Counted from the stretch's first letter, positions 17,211-27,069 are shown. The stretch is DNA of 64,000 bases from Dickeya chrysanthemi NCPPB 402 (GCF_000406105.1 NZ_CM001974.1:2621442-2685441), one strand, 5' to 3'. Made by a program: numbers and translations. The notes: generated by a model from the letters alone, not told the origin.

Positions 17211-17816
17211 CCGGCCACCCTCTTGCTCATTCTGTTTTTATCGTCCGCCCTGTTAAGGGGCGGACAACCACCGAAGCGGTTCTCTCCCCAAAATCACACA
17301 GATTATTCCACGCTTTTTATATCTGACGCGGTGATTCAAAAAACGCGTAACAAACCAGATTCCTTTCTGCCCCCTAAACGCGGGAAATAAGGACTAATTT
17401 GTTTATTTTCCATCGGAATGGTGCCGTCACGCATCATTATTTCCTACAGAAAATGAAATTATCCAGACAAATGCTAAATTTAAAATGATATCGGATCAGA
17501 TGGTACGCATGTGCCTGTTATCATTGCGTTACGAAACCGTTAATTAAACCAACTAATGGCTGTTTACACCCAAACAGAGGGGCATCTATCGTTGGCGTTT
17601 TATCGAAAAACCATCTGACGTATGACGCTCCCCCAATAACGCAAATGGCAGGAGGACAGCGCTGAAAGTAGCTTAATGAGTTTTCAAAAGGAGATGTTCA
17701 TGGAAGGCAGAAAATAACGGCAGCTCACCTGCAAGCTGAAGAATCGCGGCTATATCCCTTTTCAATGCGACAGACCCTAAAGTCCGAACTAAAAATAATT
17801 TTCATGAGGACCTGAA
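17211..17816. other. Intergenic region between two chemoreceptor genes
   Basis: No gene is seen. It holds a hairpin GTCCGCCC/GGGCGGAC at 17243-17265 without a clear T-run, and the aer-like leader with TGAGGA just before 17817. The stretch 17727-17757 (ACCTGCAAGCTGAAG...GGCTATAT) resembles the right end of the 127-bp repeat but is too diverged to call a copy. Confidence 0.4.
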
Positions 17817-19364
17817 ATGCGCAACAACCAGCCAGTCACACAGCGGGAATACGTTTTTAATAAAGATGCTACGCTCATGTCGATCACTGACGTGAATAGC
17901 CATATTGTTTATGCAAACGATGCGTTTATTGAAGTCAGCGGTTTCGAGCCTGAAGAGATCGATGGGCAGCCGCATAATTTCGTCCGTCATCCGGATATGC
18001 CGGTTGAAGCCTTCCACGACATGTGGCAAACGCTAAAACAGCAAGAGCCCTGGACGGCGCTGGTCAAAAACCGACGTAAAAACGGCGATCACTACTGGGT
18101 ACGCGCCAATGCGGTGCCGATTGTGCGTCAGGGCCGGACCACCGGATATATGTCGGTGCGTACCCAGCCATCACGCCAGGATATAGACGCTGCGGAAAAG
18201 CTCTATCAGACCATGCGCAGCGGACAAGGTAAAAATCTTAAGCTAAATAAAGGGGTGCTGTTTCGTACCGGTCTGACGGGGTTATTTTCACGTCTGAAGT
18301 TAATCTCGATGCGTTGGCGCCTGCGTGGGATCATGACGCTGGCCACCTTGCTCAGCTACATCGTTTTTTGGGCGATTCACGGCAATTTCGACGCTGATTT
18401 TTATATTACCAGCGCCTTTACGACGGGCATGATGTTATTGCTGGATGTGTTACTCGAATGGCAGTTAATCACCCCCATCGAGATGGTTAAAAAACAGGCG
18501 CTGGATGTCGCAACCGGCAACGTCAACACGATTGAGTACGGCAATCGCGCCGATGAAATCGGCACCATCCAGCGCGCGATTGGGCAACTGGGGTTAATGT
18601 TTCGTTGGTTGGTCGATGACATCAGCACGCAGGTGTTGAATATCCGATCGGCCAGCGACGACCTGGCTCACGGTAGTGAAGACATGAGCGACCATGCCGA
18701 ACGTACGGCGGCGAATGTGCAGCAGACGGCGGCCGCCATGAACGAAATCAATACTACCGTGCAAACCAATACCACTACCACCAGCGAAGCCAGCCGGCAG
18801 GCGGCAACCGCCTGTGATGCCGCCATCAGCGGCGGTCGGGTGATTGGCGAAATGGAAAAAACCATGGATAGTATTGTCGCCAGTTCGGAGAAAATCGCGG
18901 GCATCACCTCCATCATTGATAACATCGCGTTTCAAACCAACATTCTGGCCCTGAACGCGGCGGTGGAAGCGGCTCGCGCAGGTGAGCAAGGCAAAGGGTT
19001 TGCCGTGGTCGCCGGTGAGGTGCGGAATCTGGCACAACGCAGCGCCAGTGCAGCGAATGAAATCAAACAGTTGATTGAATCCAGCGTCGAGCAGGTTCGC
19101 TACGGTTCTACCCACGTCAGGGACGCCGGCAACAGCACACAAGACATTGTGTCGAGGGTAAACAGCGTCAGCGAACTCATTGCGCATATTGCCGATTCGA
19201 CCAAGGAGCAAACGGTCGGGCTATCTGAAATTGGCCGGGCAGTGGAAGAACTGGAGCAGATTACCCAGAAGAATGCGGCTCAGGTGAACGCCTGTGCTCA
19301 GGCATCCGACCAGCTCAAGCAACAAGCACATCGTCTGGAACAGGCATTGCACGTCTTCCGATAA
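17817..19364 (+). CDS. Aer-like PAS-domain chemoreceptor (copy 1)
   Basis: 515 residues with the architecture of E. coli Aer: N-terminal PAS domain (about 10-120; [52 protein letters not shown]), membrane-anchor hairpin (about 165-215, short loop only), HAMP-like region, and a signalling domain with [34 protein letters not shown]. Aer binds FAD and reports redox or energy state; the [10 protein letters not shown]-type segment is well conserved. There is no NWETF tail. GAGG lies nine bases before the start. A paralogue lies at 55061 in the same window. Confidence 0.9.
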   Translation: MRNNQPVTQREYVFNKDATLMSITDVNSHIVYANDAFIEVSGFEPEEIDGQPHNFVRHPDMPVEAFHDMWQTLKQQEPWTALVKNRRKNGDHYWVRANAVPIVRQGRTTGYMSVRTQPSRQDIDAAEKLYQTMRSGQGKNLKLNKGVLFRTGLTGLFSRLKLISMRWRLRGIMTLATLLSYIVFWAIHGNFDADFYITSAFTTGMMLLLDVLLEWQLITPIEMVKKQALDVATGNVNTIEYGNRADEIGTIQRAIGQLGLMFRWLVDDISTQVLNIRSASDDLAHGSEDMSDHAERTAANVQQTAAAMNEINTTVQTNTTTTSEASRQAATACDAAISGGRVIGEMEKTMDSIVASSEKIAGITSIIDNIAFQTNILALNAAVEAARAGEQGKGFAVVAGEVRNLAQRSASAANEIKQLIESSVEQVRYGSTHVRDAGNSTQDIVSRVNSVSELIAHIADSTKEQTVGLSEIGRAVEELEQITQKNAAQVNACAQASDQLKQQAHRLEQALHVFR

Positions 19365-19384
19365 CGCGTTTTCAAACCGACATA

Positions 19385-19408
19385 CGCCCTGATGATGTCG
19401 TCAGGGCG
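19385..19408 (+). terminator. Hairpin after the first aer-like gene
   Basis: CGCCCTGA-TGATGTCG-TCAGGGCG, 21 bases after the stop codon; no T-run follows, so it may end transcription with help or stabilise the 3' end. Confidence 0.5.
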
Positions 19409-19462
19409 CATTGCATTACAGAACGGGCCTTGCCGTAGCCATTCGGTGCGGCGTCGATGACA

Positions 19463-19762
19463 TTACTGCGCTCTCTCCTTGTTTTGTTCACGCCAGCGAG
19501 CCACCTGCTCGTTCGTCACATCATCTTTATAACAGGCCGGCGCAGCACCGCCCTTGCGACTCCAGGCGCTGCGGCCGCCGCAACGGCTGCCATTTCTGGC
19601 CGAACTGTACGGACACGCACAATTTCCCGAATAACCGGCAATCGACTCTTCAATAATCATTTGACGGACCTGATTATCACTCAGTCGGGTATTTTTCGCG
19701 TCCGCTACCACAGAAAATAAAAAACATGACACGCATAATAATTGGAAAAGATATTTTTTCAC
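19463..19762 (-). CDS. Small secreted Cys-rich protein of unknown function
   Basis: 99 residues if started at GTG 19762, which follows GAGGAAAG by five bases; the upstream ATG at 19792 would put ten residues before the signal peptide. KKYLFQLLCVSCFLFSVVADA is a signal sequence. The mature part contains IIEESIAGYSGNCACPYSSA, RCGGRSAWSRKGGAAPACY and a charged end KDDVTNEQVARWREQNKE. The C-x-CPY...CGGRSA-S...GG..PxCY pattern recurs in short exported proteins of many proteobacteria whose role I do not know. Four cysteines in this core suggest disulphides in the periplasm or outside. Confidence 0.65.
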   Translation of the reverse strand: MKKYLFQLLCVSCFLFSVVADAKNTRLSDNQVRQMIIEESIAGYSGNCACPYSSARNGSRCGGRSAWSRKGGAAPACYKDDVTNEQVARWREQNKERAQ

Positions 19763-19985
19763 GAAACTTTCCTCACCCAGAAAAATGCCCACTCCCCAGA
19801 CATTTCCGTCGTCGGATAAAATACCGGAGCACGGTGTAACGTAGCGCTCAGCGCCGGCCCGTTACTGGCAGGTTAATAACGCCTGGATACCGACAAACAG
19901 AAATAGCATAGGAATATAACGATACTTATTTCCTACTCACCCCATTCAGGCAGAGAGCCGAATTAAAAATCCGGAGTATTAAGCA

Positions 19986-20018
19986 TATACCCAAAATAAT
20001 TCGAGTGCAGGCCAACAC
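19986..20018 (+). repeat. Truncated copy of the 127-bp repeat
   Basis: TATACCCAAAATAATTCGAG then TGCAG matches the left end of the repeat (one base deleted), after which GCCAACACA joins a part near the right end. About 80 internal bases are missing. Confidence 0.6.
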
Positions 20019-20049
20019 ATTAATATTGAACAACTCAACGCATTCACCT

Positions 20050-20748
20050 TTATTTTCCTCCACCCCGTTTACCGCTATCCTGAATACAATACAGCGTCAG
20101 CTCACCGCCAAATACGGCACCGGTATCGATATAATGCATATTCCAGCATGTCAGCGGCTGGCGCAGCGGTGTATGCCCAAACAGGAAACCGTCGGCCCCC
20201 ATAATCGGCCCGCCGAGACCCGCCATCGCCCGACTGATCCGGCGTCGGTTCCATAGCACCTGCGCCCAGGGCAACGGCTGATCGTACTGATAGCAATCAG
20301 CCGGATAATCGGCGTGGGCCACCACCCTACGCTGACCCGCTGTTTCGATTTCAAGCACATAGGGTAATTGCGCCGCCTGCACCAACAGCTGGCGAGCCAG
20401 CTTCTGCTGTGCTTCCGCCAGCCTGAAAAACCAGTCGCCGCCATTGGCGCGCCACAATGGAATACGACTGGCATCGGCCAGCGCATCCAACGCCATTTGC
20501 TCATGGTTACCGCGCACAGCGCGAAACCAAGGCTGTTGCAACAAATCAAGACACGCAAGATTGTGGGGACCGCGATCGATCACATCGCCAACGGACACCA
20601 GAAGATCACGATGGATATCGAACCCGACCTGATCCAGCTTAGCCGTCAGTTGCCGGTAACAACCGTGTATATCTCCTGCAACGAAGATATGGCGCCAGTC
20701 AGTACCGCTAATGCGCTGATAGGCCGGCGATCGTCGAATACTCGTCAT
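20050..20748 (-). CDS. Serine/threonine protein phosphatase (PrpA/PrpB family)
   Basis: 232 residues with the three metallophosphatase motifs of lambda-type protein phosphatases: GDIHGCYRQL (about 26-35), GDVIDRGP (about 53-60) and RGNHEQM (about 78-84), and a late FGHTPLRQP. PrpA and PrpB dephosphorylate proteins and affect envelope-stress signalling in E. coli. AGGAG lies seven bases upstream of the ATG. The gene stands alone on the minus strand. Which of the two paralogues it matches cannot be settled by reading. Confidence 0.85.
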   Translation of the reverse strand: MTSIRRSPAYQRISGTDWRHIFVAGDIHGCYRQLTAKLDQVGFDIHRDLLVSVGDVIDRGPHNLACLDLLQQPWFRAVRGNHEQMALDALADASRIPLWRANGGDWFFRLAEAQQKLARQLLVQAAQLPYVLEIETAGQRRVVAHADYPADCYQYDQPLPWAQVLWNRRRISRAMAGLGGPIMGADGFLFGHTPLRQPLTCWNMHYIDTGAVFGGELTLYCIQDSGKRGGGK

Positions 20749-20833
20749 TTTGCGGCTCCTCTCTCATACATACCGGTGGAGGCCGGCTGTGAGATACTGT
20801 CCGTACCGACACGGTGTTCCGTATCTTATGTGA

Positions 20834-21091
20834 GTGTGTATGTCCGGGGTAATGTCGCAACGCCTTCGCCTTGCGGTGGCGCTGCTGTTAAGCGGTGTCT
20901 TGTCTGGCATCGCCGGTATGCTGCCGACGCTGTTGCTCCACACTATTCATCACCTGATTCAGCGCCTGGCCTATGGTTACAGTGTGGACCCTATCATCCG
21001 CGAAGACAGTTTTTTTACCGGGCGTTGCGGCGCCGGTTCCCGCACAACGCTTAACTCATTGGTGGTCGGGCGGCTGGGTTGGGCTGTATAG
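20834..21091 (+). pseudogene. Remnant of a ClC-type chloride channel gene
   Basis: The first 80 or so codons read like the N-terminus of an ion-channel protein of the ClC/EriC family (RLAVALLLSGVLSGIAGMLPTLLLHTIHHL, AYGYSVDPIIREDSFFTG). The frame then ends; in the next frame GGCTGGGTTGGGCTGTATAGC gives GWVGLYS, similar to the GWWALYR that continues the family. Almost all of the channel (a normal gene is about 1.3 kb) is missing, because the ABC-transporter operon ends 23 bases beyond. A frameshift plus deletion is the simplest reading. Confidence 0.6.
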
Positions 21092-21113
21092 CGGCGCGGT
21101 CAGCCTCACCGTC

Positions 21114-22709
21114 TTACCGTGACGCCGGCGATACCGTTTGGGCTTTACTGATTTCATCGAAATAGAGCATGGAGTTAGCGATGTTCTGCCTGACATTCAA
21201 TAGGTTATTGCGTACTGCAACCAGCCGTTTTCCCTGTAGCATCACCACAAACGGTGAGTTCTCTCTGACGGCCTGCTGTAATTGCTGGTAGATCTCGCGC
21301 CGCACTTGCGGATCTCGCTGCGACGCTGCCGCCCGGGTCAGTCGGCTCAGTTCCGGAATCGCCCAGCCTAGTCGTCCGGCCAGCGTCCCTTGTCCTCCGG
21401 GCAAACTAAGGGCAAACGCGCTGGCATTGCTGTTAGGGTCGATATAATCCGGCCCCCAGTAGGTGAACACCGCCTGAAACCGACCGCTGCGCATCCGCGT
21501 CCACAGTTCGCTTTCCGCCACCGTCTGCACGTCGATACGGATATTCGCACGGGCGAAACTGTCCTGCAGCGCCTGAGCCACTTCAACATAGGGCGGCTGA
21601 TTCGACACCAGTAATGCAAACCGGCTACCCGGCGCTACCCCGGCGTTGTTCAATAACCGCCGCGCTTTTTCTACATCGAGTTGAAACGGCCTTTCCTGCG
21701 CAGCACCGTCAAACTCCCGCGGCAGAAAATTTTGATGCACTCTGAACTGTTTTTTCAGCAACCGCTTCGCAATCCCTTGATAGTCGACCAGCCAGCGCGC
21801 GGCCTGCCAGAACGCGGGTTGCCCCAGAAACGGCGCGTCGGCGCTGCGGGTATTGAAGCCCAGATAGTAAATTTTAGCGCTGGCCGTCGTATTCACATTG
21901 ATGCCGGGTTGGTTTTCCAGCACGCTAAACTGATCGGCCCCCAGGTCGTAGGCCACATCGACATCCCCCTGCAGCAGCAGCAGGCGGCGCACACTCGGGT
22001 CCACCACATCTTTTAAAATCACCCGGGCTATGGCCGGCGGGCGGCGCACGTAAGGGTTACTCTCCAGCAACAGCGCTTGCTGCGGCAGATAATGTCGAAT
22101 TTGATAACTGCCGCTCCCTGCCGAACGGCTTCTCAGCCATTGGTTGCCGAAATCGCCGTTATCACTGTGCTTTTCCACCACCTTGCTATCGACAATCAGT
22201 GCAACACTGGCCGACAGCAATCGCAATACCAGTTCACTGCCGATATCGCTGGTCCAGCTTATTTCCAGCTGATGGTCGTCGATTTTCCGGAGTTGCGCAT
22301 CGATGTTATCGGGTTCCCACCCCAGCTCGTTCAGGATAAATACCGGCGTTTTATTGAGTTTTACCGCCCGGGTCAGTGAATAAATCACATCATCAGCCGA
22401 CACCGGATTGCCCGAAGCGAACACCGCACTGGGATCAAGGGTGAAAATCAGGCTTCGCGCGCGTTGGCCTTCGCGCCAGCTCAGCGCCAAATCGGGGTTC
22501 AGTTGAGTCGGCTGGTTACGATCGAGAGTCACCAGCCCTTGATAAAGCGAGGTAAGACAACTGCTGCTGACGTTTTCAAAACTTTCCGCCGGATCAAAAC
22601 TGATGATGCTATTGAGCGAAATCGCTACGACCAGCGTATCATCCGGCGTCGCTGCCTTCGCGGGCCAGTTGAGTATCAGGGTCAACAGAATGGCGCACCA
22701 TGCCTTCAT
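21114..22709 (-). CDS. Periplasmic substrate-binding protein of a peptide/nickel-type ABC importer
   Basis: 531 residues. Signal peptide MKAWCAILLTLILNWPAKA, then the SBP_bac_5 fold: LNSIISFDPAESFENVSSSC near the start, ADDVIYSLTRAV, GSGSYQIRHY, LGFNTRSADAPF, and a C-terminal TYWGPDYIDPNSNASAF substrate-pocket segment. It is the last gene of the operon, 91 bases after the second ATPase; the usual place is first. It delivers ligand to the permease pair upstream. The ligand could be peptide, nickel complex or opine; sequence alone does not decide. GAGGAAGAG precedes the start. Confidence 0.88.
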   Translation of the reverse strand: MKAWCAILLTLILNWPAKAATPDDTLVVAISLNSIISFDPAESFENVSSSCLTSLYQGLVTLDRNQPTQLNPDLALSWREGQRARSLIFTLDPSAVFASGNPVSADDVIYSLTRAVKLNKTPVFILNELGWEPDNIDAQLRKIDDHQLEISWTSDIGSELVLRLLSASVALIVDSKVVEKHSDNGDFGNQWLRSRSAGSGSYQIRHYLPQQALLLESNPYVRRPPAIARVILKDVVDPSVRRLLLLQGDVDVAYDLGADQFSVLENQPGINVNTTASAKIYYLGFNTRSADAPFLGQPAFWQAARWLVDYQGIAKRLLKKQFRVHQNFLPREFDGAAQERPFQLDVEKARRLLNNAGVAPGSRFALLVSNQPPYVEVAQALQDSFARANIRIDVQTVAESELWTRMRSGRFQAVFTYWGPDYIDPNSNASAFALSLPGGQGTLAGRLGWAIPELSRLTRAAASQRDPQVRREIYQQLQQAVRENSPFVVMLQGKRLVAVRNNLLNVRQNIANSMLYFDEISKAQTVSPASR

Positions 22710-22800
22710 CGTCTCTTCCTCGGAATTGCAAACATCAACGCGGGGATCTTTTACTGGAAATGGGTCTGCGCCGCCAGACGGTAAAGCGCAAAAACTCCGC

Positions 22801-23484
22801 TCAACGCGGCTGCAACCTGCCGTCCTTCATCCACACCATGCGGTCGCACATATGTTCCATCACATTACAATCATGGCTGACCATAATGATGGTCAACGAC
22901 TCCATTTCCCGCAAGCGGTTGAGTAAATTGAGGATCCGCGCCTGACCAACCGTATCCAGCGCGGCGGTCGCTTCATCCAGCAACAACAAGCGCGGGCGCA
23001 TCAGCAACGCGCGCAATAGCGCCATCAGTTGACGCTCACCGCCGGACAACTGATGCGGATAATCATCCAGCAAATGGTATGGCAAACCAATCTGCTCGGT
23101 TCCTTGCGCCAGCCGCTCATCGATATCCGTTATGCCCATAACCCGCAGCGGATCGCTCAAGGTTTTACGCAGGCTGTGCCGGGGATGCAATGATGCATAG
23201 GGATCCTGAAATACCATTTGCACCTGCCGCCGCAACGCCAGCTCGAATGCCCGACCGGGCTTTATCGATTGTTCAAGCAGCGTCATCGCGCCGGACCAAT
23301 GGGGATTGAGCCCCGCCAGCGCCCATAACAGCGAGGATTTTCCACTACCGGATGGCCCAGCCAGACCAAAGCACTCCCCTTGCGCGACATGGAAACTGGC
23401 TTCACGCACGACATCATGGCGCTGATACCCCTGCCAGTGCGCCACGCTAACCCGTTGTAGCACCACCGCCATCAGTTCATCCAT
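22801..23484 (-). CDS. ABC transporter ATP-binding protein (DppF/OppF-like)
   Basis: About 227 residues if started at ATG 23484, which overlaps the previous stop by eight bases and has GGGAGCGG upstream; longer starts run through the neighbour gene. Walker A GPSGSGKSS, Q-loop QDPYASLHPR, signature LSGGERQ, Walker B LLLDEATAALD and H-loop VSHD are all intact. It has no long C-terminal oligopeptide extension, so it is shorter than OppF. It pairs with the ATPase at 23477. Confidence 0.88.
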   Translation of the reverse strand: MDELMAVVLQRVSVAHWQGYQRHDVVREASFHVAQGECFGLAGPSGSGKSSLLWALAGLNPHWSGAMTLLEQSIKPGRAFELALRRQVQMVFQDPYASLHPRHSLRKTLSDPLRVMGITDIDERLAQGTEQIGLPYHLLDDYPHQLSGGERQLMALLRALLMRPRLLLLDEATAALDTVGQARILNLLNRLREMESLTIIMVSHDCNVMEHMCDRMVWMKDGRLQPR

Positions 23485-24325
23485 TATCCCGCTCCCCTGG
23501 CGCGTCCGGCATGATCGACAACCGTTGCCCATGGGTATGCTTACCGGGACGCGATTGCCATAATGCGCGGGTATAAGGATGCGTGGCATTCGGCAAGTGC
23601 GAAGCAGCCAGCGTATCCACCAGATGCCCCTGCCGCATCACCAATATGTGAGCGCAGTGGTGCACCACCAGCGGCAAATCATGGCTGATCAGCAACAGGC
23701 CCATCTGCTGTTCGGTCAGCAGATGGTCAAGCAGCGATAACACCTGCACGCGGGTTTCCTGATCCAACGCGAAGGTGCGCTCATCGATAATCAGCAAATC
23801 GGGCTGGGTGATCATCGCCATTGCCAGCATCACCCGTTGCGCCATACCACCGGAAATCTGGTGGGGATAGCACGCCAATACGCCGCTGGTTTCCGCCAGA
23901 CCGACCGCATTCAGGCTCTCCAACACCCGTTCCCGCCGCTCATGCCGCGACAACTGAGTATGTAGCCGCAGTGGTTCCTCTATCTGCCAGCCGATAGTTC
24001 GCATCGGGTTAAGCGCGTGTTTCGGTCCTTGCATCACCATGGCTATGCGCCGCCCGCGCCACTGCCGCCAATGACGTGGGCTAAATCGCAGCAGATTCTG
24101 CCCGGCCAGTTCCAGTCGCTCAGCCTGCATCCGGCATTCGTGCGGCAGCAGTCCCATCAGCGCCCAGGCCAACAGTGATTTCCCCGAGCCGGACGCCCCC
24201 ACCAGCGCCACCCGCTCGCGCCGCATACGAAATGATAATGGATGCACCAGCGTGTGCGGCTCATCGCCATGACGCCAGATAGACAGGTTTTGCACATTAA
24301 GCAACCAGGAATCAGTGTTTGGCAT
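23477..24325 (-). CDS. ABC transporter ATP-binding protein (DppD/OppD-like)
   Basis: 282 residues. Walker A GASGSGKS, signature ISGGMAQRV, H-loop ISHD. Two motifs differ from the usual family form: the Q-loop reads QGPKHALNP instead of QDPMTSLNP, and Walker B is LLIIDERTFALD where most relatives have DEPTTALD. The catalytic Asp-Glu pair is kept. The QGPKxALNP form occurs, to my knowledge, in some nickel or metallophore importers, which hints at a metal-complex substrate. Start overlaps the previous gene by 14 bases. Confidence 0.86.
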   Translation of the reverse strand: MPNTDSWLLNVQNLSIWRHGDEPHTLVHPLSFRMRRERVALVGASGSGKSLLAWALMGLLPHECRMQAERLELAGQNLLRFSPRHWRQWRGRRIAMVMQGPKHALNPMRTIGWQIEEPLRLHTQLSRHERRERVLESLNAVGLAETSGVLACYPHQISGGMAQRVMLAMAMITQPDLLIIDERTFALDQETRVQVLSLLDHLLTEQQMGLLLISHDLPLVVHHCAHILVMRQGHLVDTLAASHLPNATHPYTRALWQSRPGKHTHGQRLSIMPDAPGERDNG

Positions 24326-25172
24326 AACGAGGATCCAGCCTGTCGCGCAATGCGTTACCCAGCAAATTAAACGTCAGGCTGGTCAGAAAAATAGCCAGCC
24401 CCGGCATGGTGGCGACCCACCACTGTTCAAGCATTACGCTGCTGCCTTCCGCTACCATTGCCCCCCATTCCGCCATCGGCGGCGGTGCCCCCAACCCCAG
24501 AAAACCAAGGCCGGCGGCGGCCAGAATCATGTTGCCCGGCGTCATGGCGGCCCGCGCCAGCGCGCCGGGCAGACACAATGGCAGGACATGGTCATACATC
24601 AGCCGCCACCCGCTAATCCCCTGCATTCGCGCAGCCGCCAGAAACTCGCTATTGCGCAGCGCCATGGTTTCAGCCCGCGCCTGACGGGCAAATTGCGGCC
24701 AGGCGGTTAATGCCAGCGCCAGAGCACCGTTCAACAGCCCTGACCCCAATACCGCCACCAGCGACAACGCAATCACCAGCCCAGGCAATGCCAGCATGAT
24801 GTCCGTCAAACGCATCAGCAGCTTGTCGACCCAACCGCCCAGATAACCGGCGCCGACGCCGACCAACAGACCGATAGGAATGGTAATGACGAGTATCAAC
24901 GCCACTATCATCAACGCCGGCCGGGTGCCATAAATCACCCTTGATAACAGATCGCGACCAAAACCATCGGTACCTAGCCAATGTTCGGATCCCGGCGGCT
25001 GCAGGCGATGCATGACATTCTGGGTATAGGGATCAAAGGGCGCCAGCCAGGGGGCGAACAACGCGACCAGCGTCAGCAGGATCAACATAAAAACGCACAC
25101 ATTAATACTGTTCAGCACGGCGGCACGGCGCATTGGCTGGCGGTTAGCGAAAAATAGGGGTTTCCGCCTCAT
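24312..25172 (-). CDS. ABC transporter permease (DppC/NikC-like)
   Basis: 286 residues, with an N-terminal membrane helix (about 15-45), the family motif HWLGTDGFGRDLLSRVIYGTRPAL, and the inner-membrane EAA loop AARMQGISGWRLMYDHVLP. It forms the channel with the permease encoded just upstream, whose stop overlaps its start (ATGA). Confidence 0.9.
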   Translation of the reverse strand: MRRKPLFFANRQPMRRAAVLNSINVCVFMLILLTLVALFAPWLAPFDPYTQNVMHRLQPPGSEHWLGTDGFGRDLLSRVIYGTRPALMIVALILVITIPIGLLVGVGAGYLGGWVDKLLMRLTDIMLALPGLVIALSLVAVLGSGLLNGALALALTAWPQFARQARAETMALRNSEFLAAARMQGISGWRLMYDHVLPLCLPGALARAAMTPGNMILAAAGLGFLGLGAPPPMAEWGAMVAEGSSVMLEQWWVATMPGLAIFLTSLTFNLLGNALRDRLDPRYAKH

Positions 25173-26209
25173 CGTGTACGGGGGTCCAACAAAAAGATCA
25201 GTGCATCCGCCAGCGCATTCAGCAAAATAAAGCAGACGCCAATCAACAGTGTCGCGCCCAATACTGCCGGAATATCGGCGGCAAACAGCGCCGTGGTGAG
25301 ATAACGCCCCACCCCCGGCCAGGAGAACACCGTTTCCACCAGAATTGCCCCTTCCAGCAGGCTGGCGTAAGACAACATTAATACCGTCACCATCACCGTC
25401 TGAATATTCGGCAGAATATGGAACAGCAGGATGCGTAGTGGGCCGGCCCCCATGGCGCGAGCCAGCGTGACATACTCTTTACCGCACTCCTCCAGGATCG
25501 CGGTGCGCAGCATACGGGCAATACTGGACATGGACACAAAACCCAACACACAGGCAGGCAGCCACAGGTGCGCCAACGCGTTGCGAAACATCGCCAGATC
25601 GTTACTCCAGTTGCCGAACAGCACAAAACCGGTCGGTAATTCCGCGGCGTATTGATAAACGTCATCAAATCGCCCCGGCCCTGCAGACCAGTGCAATACG
25701 GCGTAAAACAGCAGCAGGCTCAGCAGGCCGATCCAAAATACCGGCACGGAATACCCCAGCAACGTTATCCCACGAACCAGATAATCCAGCACTCCGCCGG
25801 GGTTTAATGCCGACAACATGGCCAAGGCGATACCACCGCAAAATCCCAGAATAATCGCGCTGGTCGCCAGTTCAAAGGTCGCCGGAAAGGTCCGCAGTAA
25901 ATCCGCCAGCACCGGCTGCGACGTGGTGCGCGATACACCAAAATCGCCCGCGACCAGTGCAGAAAGGTAATCCCAGAATTGCAGCCACAATGGCTGATCG
26001 AGCCCGAATTGTTGACGCGTCTGACTATACGTGGCATCACTGGCATGTTCACCTGTTACGGGTAACACCTGATCAATCGACGCAAGATGGGTTAGCAGGA
26101 AGGTAAAAAACAACAGGCCCAACAATGTCAGGCATAACGAAAGGAACCCACCCAGCACTTTACCGGGACGCGCCGCAGTTCCCCATATCTGTTGATAAAA
26201 TGGACTCAT
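25169..26209 (-). CDS. ABC transporter permease (DppB/NikB-like)
   Basis: About 346 residues with the start at ATG 26209 (MSPFYQQIWG), placing one helix near residues 20-40 as in the family; an ATG at 26311 would add 34 unusual residues. Motifs: RQQFGLDQPLWLQFWDYL, GDFGVSRTTSQPV, and the EAA loop TLARAMGAGPLRILLFHILPN, then VETVFSWPGVGRYL. It is the first gene of the five-gene minus-strand operon permease-permease-ATPase-ATPase-SBP. Confidence 0.88.
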   Translation of the reverse strand: MSPFYQQIWGTAARPGKVLGGFLSLCLTLLGLLFFTFLLTHLASIDQVLPVTGEHASDATYSQTRQQFGLDQPLWLQFWDYLSALVAGDFGVSRTTSQPVLADLLRTFPATFELATSAIILGFCGGIALAMLSALNPGGVLDYLVRGITLLGYSVPVFWIGLLSLLLFYAVLHWSAGPGRFDDVYQYAAELPTGFVLFGNWSNDLAMFRNALAHLWLPACVLGFVSMSSIARMLRTAILEECGKEYVTLARAMGAGPLRILLFHILPNIQTVMVTVLMLSYASLLEGAILVETVFSWPGVGRYLTTALFAADIPAVLGATLLIGVCFILLNALADALIFLLDPRTR

Positions 26210-26394
26210 TGACGGTGGCCTTGTTGTCTTAATGACAATCCCAGGTCGTGACACGTTGCTGCATGGTATCATCACTATCGCCAGACCGGTATAGACAACC
26301 TCCGTCTCCATTCACGCCGGCGTCGTCCCGGCGGCGCTTACCGACAGACGCCGCTGCCGGTCTGCGCCGCCGATATGAATCAATCAGATGCCGG

Positions 26395-27069
26395 TTACGC
26401 GCCGGCGGACAGGTTTTGCTGCAGTTCACGTACCCGCTGCGCCAGTGCGCTCAGGCTCTCGTCCGCCATACCATAGTGGTTCAGTTCCTGTTCCAGTGCG
26501 AACAGGTATTGGGCATTGGTCCCCAGTGGGCCGCTGGCGCGCGCAATCAGCGGCGCGATGCTCTGTATGCAGGTATCCGCTTCCAGCAGAGGATGTTCGG
26601 GATTGGTGACAAACACCAGTGCGGTAATCGCCTTACCGCAATGACAGCGCAACTCGCACCACAACGGCCGGTAACACCCCGTCAGCATTTCACGCTTCCA
26701 CAGCAGTTCCAGCTCTTCTCGCAGGGTGGCTTCCGGTAACCGATAGGCCAATCCTGTGGTTTCGCCGCCGGGTTTCAACCCCAGCATACGACCAGGCTGG
26801 CTATGCGTACCACGGCCGGCAGTCAGGCGCAGACAAAAAGTACGATGCCAGCCGTTGAGCGTCGCCACGCAGACTTCTTCAGCATCAAATACCGGATTCC
26901 ACATCAGAGAGCCGTACCCAAATACCCAGACCGGGCTTTGATCGGGACGGGAGGCCAGCATACACGCCAGAGACGCCTCACGTTGCTGAGGCGTCAGCAA
27001 CAACGATTCATCAATTTTGCCAAACGAGGTTTTACAATCTGCTTTCTGCAAAAAATCACGCGTCAACAC
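26395..27069 (-). CDS. chaC: Gamma-glutamylcyclotransferase ChaC
   Basis: 224 residues with the cyclotransferase start VWVFGYGSLMWNP (about 48-60), LNGWHRTFCLRLTAGRGT and GLAYRLPEATLREELELLW. ChaC proteins cleave the gamma-glutamyl bond of glutathione to give 5-oxoproline and Cys-Gly. It is divergent from chaA 585 bases away, the enterobacterial cha locus without chaB between them. The last residues LQQNLSAGA are free coil. Confidence 0.88.
   Translation of the reverse strand: MLTRDFLQKADCKTSFGKIDESLLLTPQQREASLACMLASRPDQSPVWVFGYGSLMWNPVFDAEEVCVATLNGWHRTFCLRLTAGRGTHSQPGRMLGLKPGGETTGLAYRLPEATLREELELLWKREMLTGCYRPLWCELRCHCGKAITALVFVTNPEHPLLEADTCIQSIAPLIARASGPLGTNAQYLFALEQELNHYGMADESLSALAQRVRELQQNLSAGA

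Noticed and set aside
17640-17757. Degenerate copy of the 127-bp repeat before the first aer-like gene
   Set aside because: Only the right-end pattern ACCTGCAAGCTGAAG is similar; the left end and the central part do not match well enough.
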